Of a DNA stretch of 64,000 nt, positions 50,908 to 61,594 are shown one piece after another. The first letter of the stretch is position 1. Each line of letters begins with the position of its first letter. The stretch is from Desulfofundulus luciae. GTDB taxonomy: Bacteria > Bacillota > Desulfotomaculia > Desulfotomaculales > Desulfovirgulaceae. Position numbers and translations under genes: made by a program. The DNA is taken from assembly GCF_030813795.1 (NCBI RefSeq), contig NZ_JAUSUX010000008.1:1-64000 (forward strand). Direction: 5' to 3'. A model generated the notes under the pieces. It did not search any database. It saw only the letters and a list, made by a program, of their open reading frames with translations, and was not told where the DNA came from.

Positions 50908-52017
50908 GTGGAAAAATTTGCTTTTATCATTCACCCTCTCGATGTCCGGGATGTGGCCAGGAAGTTTCCCTTCACCCGTTACCTTCCCGGGCGCTGGGTT
51001 GAAAGCGCCTTCCGGCTGGTGCCTCCCATGAAGGTGTCCCATATTACCGGTGTGAAAACCCCTTACGGGGAAGCGGAGGGCTGGTTTGTGGCCTGCCCCC
51101 TTACCGCCAGGCAGATGCTGGAATTGCCGGAGGATTTTGTGCTGGAACGGATTATTCAGGCGGGGCGGGTGGCCGAGAAACTGGGAGCCGGCATTGTTGG
51201 CCTGGGAGCCTTTACCTCCGTGGTGGGGGATGCGGGCATTACCGTGGCCAAAAACCTGAATATAGCCGTGACCACGGGTAATAGCTATACTGTGGCCACG
51301 GCCATTGAGGGGACAAAGGAAGCGGCCCGCCTGATGGGGCACGATTTGCGCCGGGCACACATTGTGGTGCTGGGAGCTACCGGTTCCATCGGTAGGGTTT
51401 GTGCCCTCATGCTGGCCCGGGAGGCCACCAGGATGACCCTGGTGGCCAGGGATAAATCCAGGCTGGAACAGGTGGCGGCGAAAATTCTTTATGAAACCGG
51501 CCTGGCGGTGACCATCACCTCTGACGTGAAGAAGGCCCTGCGGACGGCCCAGGTGATAATTGCCGTCACCAGCGCGGTGGACACCCTGATCGGGCCGGAA
51601 GACCTTTTGCCGGGGGCCGTGGTGTGTGACGTTTCCCGCCCCCGCAATGTGAGCCGCCAGGTGGCCGAACAGAGGGATGACGTGCTGGTGATCGAAGGCG
51701 GTGTGGTGGAGGTGCCCGGTGAAGTCAATTTTAACTTTAACTTTGGTTTTCCGCCCGGCACGGCTTACGCCTGCATGTCCGAAACCATGATTTTAGCCCT
51801 GGAAAAAAGATATGAGAATTTTTCCCTGGGGCGTGACATAACCATTGAACAGGTGGAGGAAATCAGGGCCCTGGCCAGAAAACACGGTTTCAAGCTGGCC
51901 GGTTTGCGCAGCTTTGAGCGGGCCATTGATCCCCGGGAAATCGAGCGCATCCGTGCCCGGGCCGAAAGCCGCCTTAACGCGCTGGGGGAGCAGCAACTGG
52001 TGGGGGTAGCCCCTTGA
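50908..52017 (+). CDS. Acyl-ACP-reductase-like / shikimate-dehydrogenase-like protein (COG5322 type)
   Basis: The 369-residue protein has a middle NAD(P) fold with IVVLGATGSIGRVCALMLAREATRMTLVARDKSRLE (near residues 150-185). Before it lies GIVGLGAFTSVVGDAGITVAKNLNIAVTTGNSYTVATAIEGTKEA. The GAFTS, TTGNSYT and GATGSIGR series is the pattern of cyanobacterial long-chain acyl-ACP reductase (AAR), which reduces acyl-ACP to fatty aldehyde. GGVVEVPGEVNFNFNFGFPPGTAYACMSETMILALE resembles its C-terminal part too. In Firmicutes the natural substrate is unknown; fatty acyl or another activated acid are both possible. The GTG at 50908 follows AGAGGTGAG. Confidence 0.65.
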   Translation: MEKFAFIIHPLDVRDVARKFPFTRYLPGRWVESAFRLVPPMKVSHITGVKTPYGEAEGWFVACPLTARQMLELPEDFVLERIIQAGRVAEKLGAGIVGLGAFTSVVGDAGITVAKNLNIAVTTGNSYTVATAIEGTKEAARLMGHDLRRAHIVVLGATGSIGRVCALMLAREATRMTLVARDKSRLEQVAAKILYETGLAVTITSDVKKALRTAQVIIAVTSAVDTLIGPEDLLPGAVVCDVSRPRNVSRQVAEQRDDVLVIEGGVVEVPGEVNFNFNFGFPPGTAYACMSETMILALEKRYENFSLGRDITIEQVEEIRALARKHGFKLAGLRSFERAIDPREIERIRARAESRLNALGEQQLVGVAP

Positions 52018-52042
52018 CAAAGGAAAAAACCCTCCTTATAAT
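52014..52042 (+). promoter_or_regulatory. Consensus sigma-A promoter of greA-lysS
   Basis: TTGACA (52014-52019) and TATAAT (52037-52042) with an exact 17-base spacer, a full consensus promoter. The -35 overlaps the stop codon of the preceding gene. Confidence 0.85.
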
Positions 52043-52068
52043 GGGTTGAAAGGTTAATGGTACCGTGA

Positions 52069-52101
52069 GCACTGCAATGGTTTTTGTCATTGCAGTGCTT
52101 T
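52069..52101 (+). other. Leader hairpin before greA
   Basis: GCACTGCAATG (52069-52079) pairs perfectly with CATTGCAGTGC (52088-52098) around GTTTTTGT, followed by TTTC. It lies between the promoter and greA, about 20 bases after the expected transcription start, and has some terminator character. It could attenuate greA transcription or release a short RNA. Confidence 0.65.
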
Positions 52102-52160
52102 CAGTGTCGTTGGGGGAGTAGGTTCTGCTGGGCAGAGAAATGCAAAGGAGACGATAGAAC

Positions 52161-54151
<1,991 letters not shown>

Positions 54152-54160
54152 GTGGACGGG

Positions 54161-54192
54161 AGAGCGCTCTTCACCAGCGCTCTTTTCTTTTG
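54161..54192 (+). terminator. Terminator of greA-lysS
   Basis: AGAGCGCT (54161-54168) pairs with AGCGCTCT (54176-54183), loop CTTCACC, followed by TTTTCTTTT. Confidence 0.85.
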
Positions 54193-54281
54193 CTTCTTGA
54201 GAGCTTATACCACAGGTGGAGAATGGCCCGGCCCGTCGGCGCCGCCTTTTCCGCTTCCTTCAGAGCCTTTTATCGGTCATA

Positions 54282-56096
54282 CTACATGTTCACTTCCGTG
54301 GCACTGCTGTTTTGATCGGTTAGCTTCCCCGAGGGAGGGGTTCTGCTCTTGCCGGCCTGTACAGTACTGGCCGCTCGTTCGATGTCTTTGTTGTAGGCGC
54401 GGATGATATCTTTGCGCGTAACCATACCTACAGGGCGATTGTTTTCGTCTACCACCGGCAGGTGATTAATCCCGTAACGGGCCAGCTTGCAGGCCGCATC
54501 CTGCAAGGAATTCCCTGGATTCAGGGTTACCGGATGCCGTACTGCTACTTCGCTCAACCTGGTTTTGACCTTGCCTTCACCGAGGAACTGGATGATATCA
54601 TCGATGGTGATTATGCCTATTAAAACTCCGTTTTTTGCAGTTACCGGGAAGCCGCCGTAAGGCTTGTGCTTTGTGACCATATAGGCCTCACGGACGGTCA
54701 TATCGCTGGGAAGGCTTTCTACGGGAGTGGTCATGGCCTCACGCACGTACAGGTTTCTTAAAATATCGGGTCGCCGTGCGTTAATCACGTCCAGGCCGCG
54801 CTGGATGAGCCTGGCCGTGTACAGGGTTTCGGTGCTCAGCACTCTGGAGATATAAGCAGATACCACGCAGGTAATGGCCAGTGGAATGATAAGCTGGAAG
54901 TTTCTGGTCATTTCTGACATCATTACCATTGCTGTCAGGGGTGCCTGTGCGAAGCCACTGAAAACCCCAGCCATGCCCACGAGAGCAAAGGTGGCTGACG
55001 GAGAAATGGATTCCGGCACCAGGTAATGAATGGCAATGCCATATGTACCGCCCAGCATAGCACCAACAAACAGTCCGGCCCTGTAGCCGGCGCCGGTAGA
55101 CCATGCCCCCATGGTCAGGGCAACATTGAAAAGTTTTAAAACCAGCAGCAGAACCATCAACCACGGTTCCGTCAATTCACCGTTAAGCACCATGTTAATG
55201 CCCTGGGTGCCCCGACCGAAAGATAAGGGAACGGCATAGAAAATAATTCCCATAACCAGGCCTGCCAATACCGGGATAATCATCTGTATTTTTCCTTTCA
55301 GGCGATCTCGTATATCTTTAAAAACCGCTTCTGATTTGAAGGCCAGTTTAAGATATAATACGCCCGCGACACCGCAGAGTAACCCTAAAATGAGGTACCA
55401 GGGGAGTTCAGCCGGATTTTTGAAAATATATTCGGGAGCAGTGAATTTTGACGCATCGCCAACGATCCCGCGGTAGACCGCTGTTGCTACCGTGGAAGCA
55501 ATAGCCAGCAGGCTGAATTGATTAATGTTGAACTGATTGATGATTATTTCAGAAACGAAAATTGCCCCACCCAGAGGGGTATTGTATGCAGCACCAATCA
55601 CCGCAGCCACACCGCATATTACCAGCAGCTTTACTTTCTTGTCCTGAAGGTTCAGTTTCTCACCAATAAAAGCGCTGATTTCCAGCCCCATCTGAACGAT
55701 GGAAGCCTGTTTACCGGCAGCGCCACCGGCACCGATAGAGATGGCGGAGGTCAGGGCTCTTGTGACTACTGTGCGCGGGCGGTTGCGTTTGCCTTGCAGG
55801 CTGATGAATTCAATAACAGCAGGTATCCCGTAACTGTGTGAAGAGCTATGGAGAAAATGATAATTCAGTAGCGCGATGAGTAACCCCCCTGCCACCGGGA
55901 TAAAAATTACATAGCCATTCTGAGAAATGAATGGATTAGCGAAACCGGTAAAAATCCATCGCAGTAATCTGATCAGGTGGTAATAGCCTGCGGCCAGAAA
56001 GCCGCAGGCTATTCCGATGAACAGTGACAGGAAAAGCAAGATAGGCTGGTCAAAACTGCGGACCCGCTCGATAAGCGTTCTTTTTAGTGTAATCAT
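54282..56096 (-). CDS. CLC-family chloride channel/antiporter with CBS pair, gate Glu replaced by Gln
   Basis: The 604-residue protein has an N-terminal CLC membrane domain (about residues 15-425, multiple hydrophobic helices) and a C-terminal CBS pair (about 450-580: EAMTTPVESLPSDMTVREAY, RHPVTLNPGNSLQDAACKLARYGINHLPVVDENNRPVGMVTRKDI). The family's anion-path sequences are changed: HSYGIPAV replaces GSGIPxV, and GKQASIVQMG (Gln130) replaces GREGPxVQxG. The glutamate that normally gates and couples protons is thus Gln here. The internal proton-side Glu is matched by FVSEIII. It could be a channel or an uncoupled carrier. No fluoride-type signature was seen. Confidence 0.85.
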   Translation of the reverse strand: MITLKRTLIERVRSFDQPILLFLSLFIGIACGFLAAGYYHLIRLLRWIFTGFANPFISQNGYVIFIPVAGGLLIALLNYHFLHSSSHSYGIPAVIEFISLQGKRNRPRTVVTRALTSAISIGAGGAAGKQASIVQMGLEISAFIGEKLNLQDKKVKLLVICGVAAVIGAAYNTPLGGAIFVSEIIINQFNINQFSLLAIASTVATAVYRGIVGDASKFTAPEYIFKNPAELPWYLILGLLCGVAGVLYLKLAFKSEAVFKDIRDRLKGKIQMIIPVLAGLVMGIIFYAVPLSFGRGTQGINMVLNGELTEPWLMVLLLVLKLFNVALTMGAWSTGAGYRAGLFVGAMLGGTYGIAIHYLVPESISPSATFALVGMAGVFSGFAQAPLTAMVMMSEMTRNFQLIIPLAITCVVSAYISRVLSTETLYTARLIQRGLDVINARRPDILRNLYVREAMTTPVESLPSDMTVREAYMVTKHKPYGGFPVTAKNGVLIGIITIDDIIQFLGEGKVKTRLSEVAVRHPVTLNPGNSLQDAACKLARYGINHLPVVDENNRPVGMVTRKDIIRAYNKDIERAASTVQAGKSRTPPSGKLTDQNSSATEVNM

Positions 56097-56447
56097 TTAA
56101 ATCATCCCTCACGAAACATGTAAGATAGTTCACAATCCACGGATAAAAGCTTTATGTAATTGATCTTAGCAATTGTGAGCCGAAATCGAAAGATATTGTC
56201 CGGCAGTGGTATACTATTGATTTTTAGAGGATGTTTGGCGGTTTCGATTGTTGAACAATTCTGGTCCACACCATATAATAAGGCGATCGTTTCACAACGG
56301 CAAATAAAATTTCAAGCCCTTACGGTAGATAACTGGCAAGATGCGGGTGTTTGGATTTATCCCTCGCCAAGGAGTCATCCTCTCTTTTCATTCCCATCAA
56401 TCGTGTGCTTAAGTGATATATTTCTCATATAAAAAGGTTGAAAGGGT
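56097..56447. other. Intergenic stretch with no supported gene
   Basis: A 90-codon frame (56160-56432) lacks a ribosome-binding site and recognisable content. The stretch presumably contains the CLC promoter on the minus strand. I see nothing else firm. Confidence 0.4.
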
Positions 56448-56448
56448 C

Positions 56449-56477
56449 TTGACGGAGCCGGCTGATGGTAATGATAC
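56449..56477 (+). promoter_or_regulatory. Candidate promoter of the degenerate tRNA-Asn
   Basis: TTGACG (56449-56454) and TGATAC (56472-56477) are 17 bases apart. The same -35 hexamer TTGACG stands before the intact tRNA-Asn at 63534. Confidence 0.4.
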
Positions 56478-56497
56478 ATTACTCAGTGTTGGACCTT

Positions 56498-56570
56498 TCC
56501 CCGATAGCTTAACGGTAGAGCATCCGGCTGTTAACCGGAGGGTTGCAGGTTCGAATTCTTGCCCGGGGAG
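56498..56570 (+). tRNA. tRNA-Asn (GTT), degenerate copy
   Basis: The sequence matches the tRNA-Asn at 63584-63658 almost throughout: acceptor start TCCCCGA, identical anticodon arm CCGGCTGTTAACCGG with anticodon GTT, variable GGGTT. It differs in the T arm, where the 3' stem is CTTGC with an extra T in the loop (TTCGAATT). There is also an A-C mismatch at the base of the acceptor stem (A7 against C), a weakened D stem (T-G), and no encoded CCA (GCT follows the discriminator). It is probably a pseudo-tRNA or poorly functional. Confidence 0.75.
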
Positions 56571-56581
56571 CTATGGGAAAT

Positions 56582-56617
56582 AAAGCATGCCTGGACAATA
56601 CCGGGTTATGCTTTTTT
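56582..56617 (+). terminator. Terminator after the degenerate tRNA-Asn
   Basis: AAAGCAT and ATGCTTT pair, with a shorter CCTGG/CCGGG inner stem, followed by TTTTTTT. It fits a tRNA transcript terminator. Confidence 0.7.
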
Positions 56618-56658
56618 TGTGCGCCCGCACGCACGGGCGATAACCAGGTTGTGAGAAT

Positions 56659-56769
56659 ATGCCACGGGGCGGGTTCAAGGACCGGCTGCAGGTGAATGTC
56701 TGGGGGGAAAAGCTGGTTAAGAGCTTGAAGGAAACCGGGTTGAGTAAAAATGAAAATGCACAGGTTTGA
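56659..56769 (+). CDS. Possible small ORF, 36 residues
   Basis: ATG at 56659 opens a frame reading MPRGGFKDRLQVNVWGEKLVKS followed by LKETGLSKNENAQV. It is basic and helical, but a ribosome-binding site is weak (GTGAG). It follows the degenerate tRNA and may be a fragment of a larger gene. The remaining sequence to 57014 holds no clear gene. Confidence 0.25.
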   Translation: MPRGGFKDRLQVNVWGEKLVKSLKETGLSKNENAQV

Positions 56770-57014
56770 TGTTTTTTATATTACACGTCATATATATAAC
56801 ACATAAGATAAAATGATTGGACAAGCAACCTTTTCTATGTTACATTACAGTCATGGATTAGTACGGTAGGTGTGGCTGAGCGCTTAAACCAGCGGCACGA
56901 AGTGTAGCGTTAAAAAAGCAACATACTAAAACGACTAAAAGATGATAGCAGGGTACAACAACCATGAGGTAAAGTACCTGCTTTGAGTTCAGCAGAAAGA
57001 TGGGGGGTGTTGAG

Positions 57015-57401
57015 GTGAAAAAGATTAAAGTCCTTTTCCATGTTAATGAATCTGATAAATGGCAAAGAGCACTCGTCAATATCACCAACTTTTTGAATGA
57101 TGTTGGGCAAGGAGGTGCTGACATCGAAGTAGTGGCCAACGGTGAGGCGGTTTCTGTTTTCAGGACCAGGTGCCTGCTGACCGGGGTTGGCGGTGAGTGC
57201 TGCGGAACAGCTAGCGGATCGCTGGTTGACCAGATGAAGAACTTGTCGGAGATGGGAGTAAGCTTTGTAGCGTGTCGGAACGCCCTCAAAGCTCAGTCTA
57301 TCGACGAAGAGAACCTCCCTAACTTTGTGACAGTTGTACCGGCTGGTATAACAGAAATTGCCAGAAAACAAACTGAAGGGTATGCTTACATCAAGCCCTG
57401 A
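57015..57401 (+). CDS. DsrE/DsrF-like sulfur-relay family protein
   Basis: The 128-residue protein shows the DsrE/MTH1491 alpha-beta fold: KKIKVLFHVNESDKWQRALVNITNFLNDVGQGGADIEVVANGEAVSVF. The conserved cysteine is in SFVACRNALKAQSID (near residue 93), and additional cysteines (RCLLTGVGGECCG) precede it. Family members carry sulfur or act as sulfur-relay and redox proteins in the cytoplasm. The GTG at 57015 follows GGGGGTG; an ATG at 57000 contains that site. It precedes a TatD gene by 99 bases. Confidence 0.7.
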   Translation: MKKIKVLFHVNESDKWQRALVNITNFLNDVGQGGADIEVVANGEAVSVFRTRCLLTGVGGECCGTASGSLVDQMKNLSEMGVSFVACRNALKAQSIDEENLPNFVTVVPAGITEIARKQTEGYAYIKP

Positions 57402-57500
57402 CCATGTGTCTGCGTGAAGGGGAAGTGAGTAACTTCCCCTTCAATACACGGCAACAAAAAGAAGGGACCCGGTCCAGCACAATAGGGGGGTGAAATCGTT

Positions 57501-58262
57501 ATGGAAGGAATTGTAGATTCTCATACACATGTTTCGTTGCTTCCGTACGAAGGGCTGGAAAACATGGCCCTGGCCGGGGTGAAGAAGATTATCGGCTGTT
57601 CTATATTTTTCGGGGCCAAACATGCGGAAACACTCTTTGATCATTTCCACCAAATGTTAACCCTTTCGATGAAGAATGCTGCCGAAAATGGCATCAGGCT
57701 TTTCGTCGCTGTCGGCATTCACCCCATGGGGACGCCGGTAGACTGGCCCAGGGTGATCGACGCCCTTCCAGATTATCTGAAGATGAGTAATGTCATTGGC
57801 TTAGGAGAAATCGGCCTGCATGAGGGGAGACAACGTGAACAGGACGTCCTCAGGGAGCAATTGAAAGTGGCCAAGGAATACGGGGTGCCGGTAATCATTC
57901 ATACCCCGCCACAGGATAGGATGGAAATAACCAATAGGACGATTGAAATTGCCGCCGCCGTTGGGATGGAACCCGGAAAGGTGATCATCGACCACGCTGA
58001 TTTGGACATTATTGACCTAATCGAGGACTTCGGGGCCATTCCCGGCCTCACCATTCGCCAGAAAGGGCTTACTCCCCATCTATTGCTGGAGCACCTGGAA
58101 CGTTTCCAGCGAGGTGTTCTGAACAGCGACTACAGCAATCTCAAGCCCAACGATCCCCTGAGCGTTCCAAAGGCTGTGCGGTATCTGGAGCTGAACGGGG
58201 CTCCTCCGGAAACCATTACCCGAATTGCCAGGTACAATGCTGAAGAATTGTTCGGTATTTAG
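57501..58262 (+). CDS. TatD-family metal-dependent hydrolase
   Basis: The 253-residue protein has the TIM-barrel hydrolase signatures DSHTHVSLLP (HxH), AVGIHPMGTP, GLGEIGLHEG, VIIHTPPQDRMEI, VIIDHAD and GVLNSDYSN. The order and spacing are those of TatD, which has 3'-5' DNase and other phosphodiester or amide hydrolase activity; here the middle section is diverged. The ATG at 57501 follows GGGGGGTG. Substrate unknown. Confidence 0.8.
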   Translation: MEGIVDSHTHVSLLPYEGLENMALAGVKKIIGCSIFFGAKHAETLFDHFHQMLTLSMKNAAENGIRLFVAVGIHPMGTPVDWPRVIDALPDYLKMSNVIGLGEIGLHEGRQREQDVLREQLKVAKEYGVPVIIHTPPQDRMEITNRTIEIAAAVGMEPGKVIIDHADLDIIDLIEDFGAIPGLTIRQKGLTPHLLLEHLERFQRGVLNSDYSNLKPNDPLSVPKAVRYLELNGAPPETITRIARYNAEELFGI

Positions 58263-58306
58263 GCAACCAGGGGTATGACCTAATTCACGGGGGAGGGAAG
58301 GAGAGT

Positions 58307-58633
58307 GTGGGCACCAAAAATGACCAGGAGGAACTTCTTGAGTTAAAAATCCTTGCCTACCTCAAAAAGCTGGGACCGGAATATGCAAAACTTCTGGCGA
58401 TACGGCTGGGCTTATCCCTGGAAGAAAGCACAGAGCGACTTCAGAGGTTGGTAGCCAAGGGATTAATTAAGCGAGTGGAAGGAAGGATAGTTAAGTATTA
58501 CCACCGCCGGAGGAAAAGCGTTAAGCACCGGAATCATACCTATTATTACCTGAGAAGAAAAGGAGAACTCCTATTAAGAGAGGGCCGGAGGAAAATGGAT
58601 ATTCATATTGATATCGAGTACCCTGACAGGTAA
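58307..58633 (+). CDS. DUF2250 winged-helix protein
   Basis: The 108-residue basic protein has a winged-helix core: ILAYLKKLGPEYAKLLAIRLGLSLEESTERLQRLVAKGLIKRVEGRIVKYYHRRRKSVKHRNHTYYYLRRKGELLLRE. It resembles DUF2250, a family common in archaea and known in Desulfotomaculum-type Firmicutes. It probably binds DNA. Function unknown. The GTG at 58307 follows GGAAGGAG. GGTATGACCT, also seen near the sulfolactate genes, occurs at 58272-58281 just upstream. Confidence 0.7.
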   Translation: MGTKNDQEELLELKILAYLKKLGPEYAKLLAIRLGLSLEESTERLQRLVAKGLIKRVEGRIVKYYHRRRKSVKHRNHTYYYLRRKGELLLREGRRKMDIHIDIEYPDR

Positions 58634-58730
58634 AACGGTCTTCTGGGATTCCGGTTGTAAGAGGTGCTCCATTCTGCGCGGACCTGAGGTGCAATGGAGA
58701 CACCGGGACTACATAAAGAGAGATGAACTG

Positions 58731-58760
58731 GAGGTTCGGCCGAGAGGCCGAACCTCTTTC
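58731..58760 (+). terminator. Terminator before nrdD
   Basis: GAGGTTCGGCC (58731-58741) pairs exactly with GGCCGAACCTC (58746-58756), loop GAGA, followed by TTTC. It closes the DUF2250 transcription unit. Confidence 0.8.
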
Positions 58761-58868
58761 TCCGAAGGTTAACTATCCCTTAAGTTTTAACCGTTGGTTT
58801 ACAGGTCGAACCTGCATCAGGACGAGGCTTCGAGATTAATACCCAAGACAAAGCAGGAGGATGTACAT

Positions 58869-60941
58869 ATGCTGCCCAGTATTATCAAACGCGATGGACG
58901 GGTGGTTCCGTTCGATCCGGCGCGAATTGAGGCGGCCGTTAGGAAGGCGTTCGTTGCCACAGGAGAAGCGGGTGACGCGGTCCAGGTGGCCCGGTGCGTC
59001 CTGGACTGGTTCTCCGCGGCGGATGTCCCGACAGTGGAGCAGGTGCAGGACGCTGTGGAGGAGACGCTGATGCGGATGGGTTTCTACAGGACCGCGAAGG
59101 CCTACATCCTCTACCGGGAACAGCGGCGCCAGGCGCGGGAGATGAGGTCGCTCATCTCTGTTGACCTCATTGACCGGTACCTGGAAGAAGCCGACTGGCG
59201 CGTGCGGGAAAACGCGAACGTTGGCTTCAGCGTGCAGGGTTTGCATGTCTACCTGACCGGGACGATGGCATCCCGGTACTGGTTAGAAAGGATTTATCCG
59301 GAAGAGGTGCGTCAGGCGCACGTTAGCGGTAGCCTGCACCTGCACGACCTGGGATTTCTCGGAAATTACTGTTGCGGGTGGGATCTCCAGGCGCTCCTTC
59401 GAGAGGGCTTCAACGGCGTCTCCGGTGCGGTCGAGGCGGAGCCGCCGAAGCATTTTCGCTCGGCCCTGGGGCAGATGTACAACTTCCTGTACACGCTCCA
59501 GAATGAAGCTGCCGGTGCCCAAGCGTTCTCCAGCTTCGACACTCTTCTGGCACCCTTTGTCAGGGAGGACGGCCTCACCTACGAGGAGGTCCTCCAGGCG
59601 ATTCAGGAGGCCGTGTTCAACCTGAACACACCGACCCGCCTGGGGATGCAGGTACCCTTCACCAACTTGACGCTGGACGTACTTTCCTCCGCCTACGATC
59701 AAGAATTTGCCATTGTAGGCGGTAAGGAGAAGCCCTGCACCTACGGCGACTATCGGGAGGAGCGGTTGGTGGTCGCCCGGGCGTTTTGTGAGGTCATGTT
59801 GCGGGGGGATGCAAAGGGAAGGTGCTTCACCTTCCCGGTGCCAACGTTCAACGTTACCCCGGAGTGGAGAGATGGCGGCGTGCCGGGCGAGGTTTGGAAG
59901 CTGACGGCTAAGTACGGGTCACCATATTTTGCGAACTTTGTCAGTTCGGATATGTCTCCGGATGACGTCAGGAGCATGTGCTGCCGGTTGAGACTGGACA
60001 GGCGCGAGCTCCTGAAACGGGGAGGCGGCCTTTTCGGAGCGAACCCGCTGACCGGTTCCATTGGCGTGGTGACACTGAACCTTCCCCGCCTGGCCTACCT
60101 GGCCAGAGATGAGGACGACTTCTTTGCCCGGCTGGCGCGGCTGTCGTCTGTTGCGGTGACGGCGCTGGAGATAAAGCGCAAGGTCCTGGAACGGTTCGCG
60201 GACGCGGGCCTCTACCCGTTCAGCACCCGGTACCTGCGGGGTGTGAAGGAGCGCTTCGGGAGGTACTATGCCAACCACTTCTCGACCATCGGGGTGGTCG
60301 GCGGCAACGAAGCGTGTCTGAACCTGCTGGGCGTACCGATCACGCACCCGGAGGGGAAGGCGTTTGCAGTACGGGTGCTGGAGTCCTTGCGGGAGTTCTG
60401 CCAGTTTGCCCAGGAGCGGACGGGGAACCTTTATAATTTGGAGGCCACTCCTGCGGAGGGGTGTGCTTACAGGCTCGCCCGCATCGACAAGAAGCTCTAC
60501 CCGGACATTGTGACGGCTAACGAGGAGGCCGTGAGGAAAGGGGCTGAGCCATATTATACCAATTCCAGCCATGCACCTGTTGACTGGACGGACGACCCGC
60601 TTGAATTTTTGGAACACCAGGAGGACCTCCAGGTGCTCTATACGGGGGGCACGGTTGTCCATTTCTGGCTGGGTGAGGAAAAACCCGACCCGGGGGCCTG
60701 CCGGGAGTTCGTGCTGCGGGTGTTTGAATCGTCGCGGGTGCCCTATATCACTCTCACGCCCACGTTTTCCGTGTGCCTGCAGCACGGCTATCTCCCCGGA
60801 GAGCATGGAACTTGCCCACATTGCGGTACGAAATGTGAGGTCTGGTCGCGGGTCACGGGCTACTACCGACCTGTCTCTTGTTACAACGCCGGAAAGCGCG
60901 AGGAGTTCCAGAATCGAAAGGTTTTCCGGGTTGGGCGGTGA
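58869..60941 (+). CDS. nrdD: Anaerobic ribonucleoside-triphosphate reductase (class III)
   Basis: NrdD reduces ribonucleotides with a glycyl radical, for DNA synthesis without oxygen. The 690-residue protein has an ATP-cone (about residues 3-90), a ten-stranded barrel with MGNxVGFSVQG-like NVGFSVQG and Cys-rich loops, and at the C-terminus a zinc motif (GTCPHCGTKCEVW) followed by VTGYYRPVSCYNAGK, whose Gly675 is the likely radical residue. The ATG at 58869 follows GCAGGAGG; an in-frame upstream frame to 58794 is ignored. NrdG follows 8 bases downstream. Confidence 0.92.
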   Translation: MLPSIIKRDGRVVPFDPARIEAAVRKAFVATGEAGDAVQVARCVLDWFSAADVPTVEQVQDAVEETLMRMGFYRTAKAYILYREQRRQAREMRSLISVDLIDRYLEEADWRVRENANVGFSVQGLHVYLTGTMASRYWLERIYPEEVRQAHVSGSLHLHDLGFLGNYCCGWDLQALLREGFNGVSGAVEAEPPKHFRSALGQMYNFLYTLQNEAAGAQAFSSFDTLLAPFVREDGLTYEEVLQAIQEAVFNLNTPTRLGMQVPFTNLTLDVLSSAYDQEFAIVGGKEKPCTYGDYREERLVVARAFCEVMLRGDAKGRCFTFPVPTFNVTPEWRDGGVPGEVWKLTAKYGSPYFANFVSSDMSPDDVRSMCCRLRLDRRELLKRGGGLFGANPLTGSIGVVTLNLPRLAYLARDEDDFFARLARLSSVAVTALEIKRKVLERFADAGLYPFSTRYLRGVKERFGRYYANHFSTIGVVGGNEACLNLLGVPITHPEGKAFAVRVLESLREFCQFAQERTGNLYNLEATPAEGCAYRLARIDKKLYPDIVTANEEAVRKGAEPYYTNSSHAPVDWTDDPLEFLEHQEDLQVLYTGGTVVHFWLGEEKPDPGACREFVLRVFESSRVPYITLTPTFSVCLQHGYLPGEHGTCPHCGTKCEVWSRVTGYYRPVSCYNAGKREEFQNRKVFRVGR

Positions 60942-60949
60942 GATTTGGA

Positions 60950-61594
60950 ATGGTAATTGGGGGGCTGGTCAGGTTTTCGTTGTCCGATTACCCGGGTCAA
61001 CCTGCCGCGGTGGTATTCACCAGGGGCTGTAACTTCTACTGCCCCTGGTGCCATAACCCCTGCCTGGTGGATCCAGCACGCTACGTTCCCGAAGTACCGC
61101 TGGGGGAAGTCCTCCGGTTTCTGGAGCAAAGGCGCCGCTTACTCGGCGCCGTGGTGGTCTCCGGTGGCGAGCCGACCCTGCAGGCCGATCTGCTGGACTT
61201 CTTGCGGCAACTCAGGCGTATGGGCTACAAAACGAAACTCGACACCAACGGCTCCCGTCCGGATGTCCTGCGCCGGGTGCTCGGGGAGGGCCTGGTGGAT
61301 TGCCTGGCGGTAGACTACAAGGCTCCGCTTCGGCTTTACCGGGAGTGGGTTCACGCGAGCAATCCTGGTGCCGTCTTGGAGAGCCTGTGCCTGGCGCTAA
61401 ATTTACCCGGAGGCAGTGTCAGGACAACAGTCGTCCCCTGCCTGCATACGCCGGAGGTCATGGAAGAAATGAGGGCCGACCTCCGCGCTGCGGGATTTGA
61501 CGTTGCCACCGGGACGAGGGAATGGGTGCTCCAGGAGTTCCGGCGGCGTGGAGAACTGCTTCTAGCAACTCCGAGGGCTGTGCAGCGGCTCTGA
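60950..61594 (+). CDS. nrdG: Anaerobic ribonucleotide reductase activating enzyme (radical SAM)
   Basis: NrdG makes the glycyl radical on NrdD with S-adenosylmethionine and a [4Fe-4S] cluster. The 214-residue protein has CNFYCPWCHNP (CxxxCxxC) near residue 31, VVVSGGEPTLQ and KLDTNGSRPDVL, typical of radical SAM activases. The ATG at 60950 starts MVIGGLVRFSLSDYPG, and the sequence GTGAGATTTGGA precedes it. It is transcribed with nrdD. Confidence 0.9.
   Translation: MVIGGLVRFSLSDYPGQPAAVVFTRGCNFYCPWCHNPCLVDPARYVPEVPLGEVLRFLEQRRRLLGAVVVSGGEPTLQADLLDFLRQLRRMGYKTKLDTNGSRPDVLRRVLGEGLVDCLAVDYKAPLRLYREWVHASNPGAVLESLCLALNLPGGSVRTTVVPCLHTPEVMEEMRADLRAAGFDVATGTREWVLQEFRRRGELLLATPRAVQRL

Noticed and set aside
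56160-56432. A 90-codon frame upstream of the tRNA
   Set aside because: No initiation signal and no recognisable content.
56858-57371. Minus-strand frames opposite the DsrE gene
   Set aside because: They are shadows of the DsrE gene, which has a clear family pattern and start.
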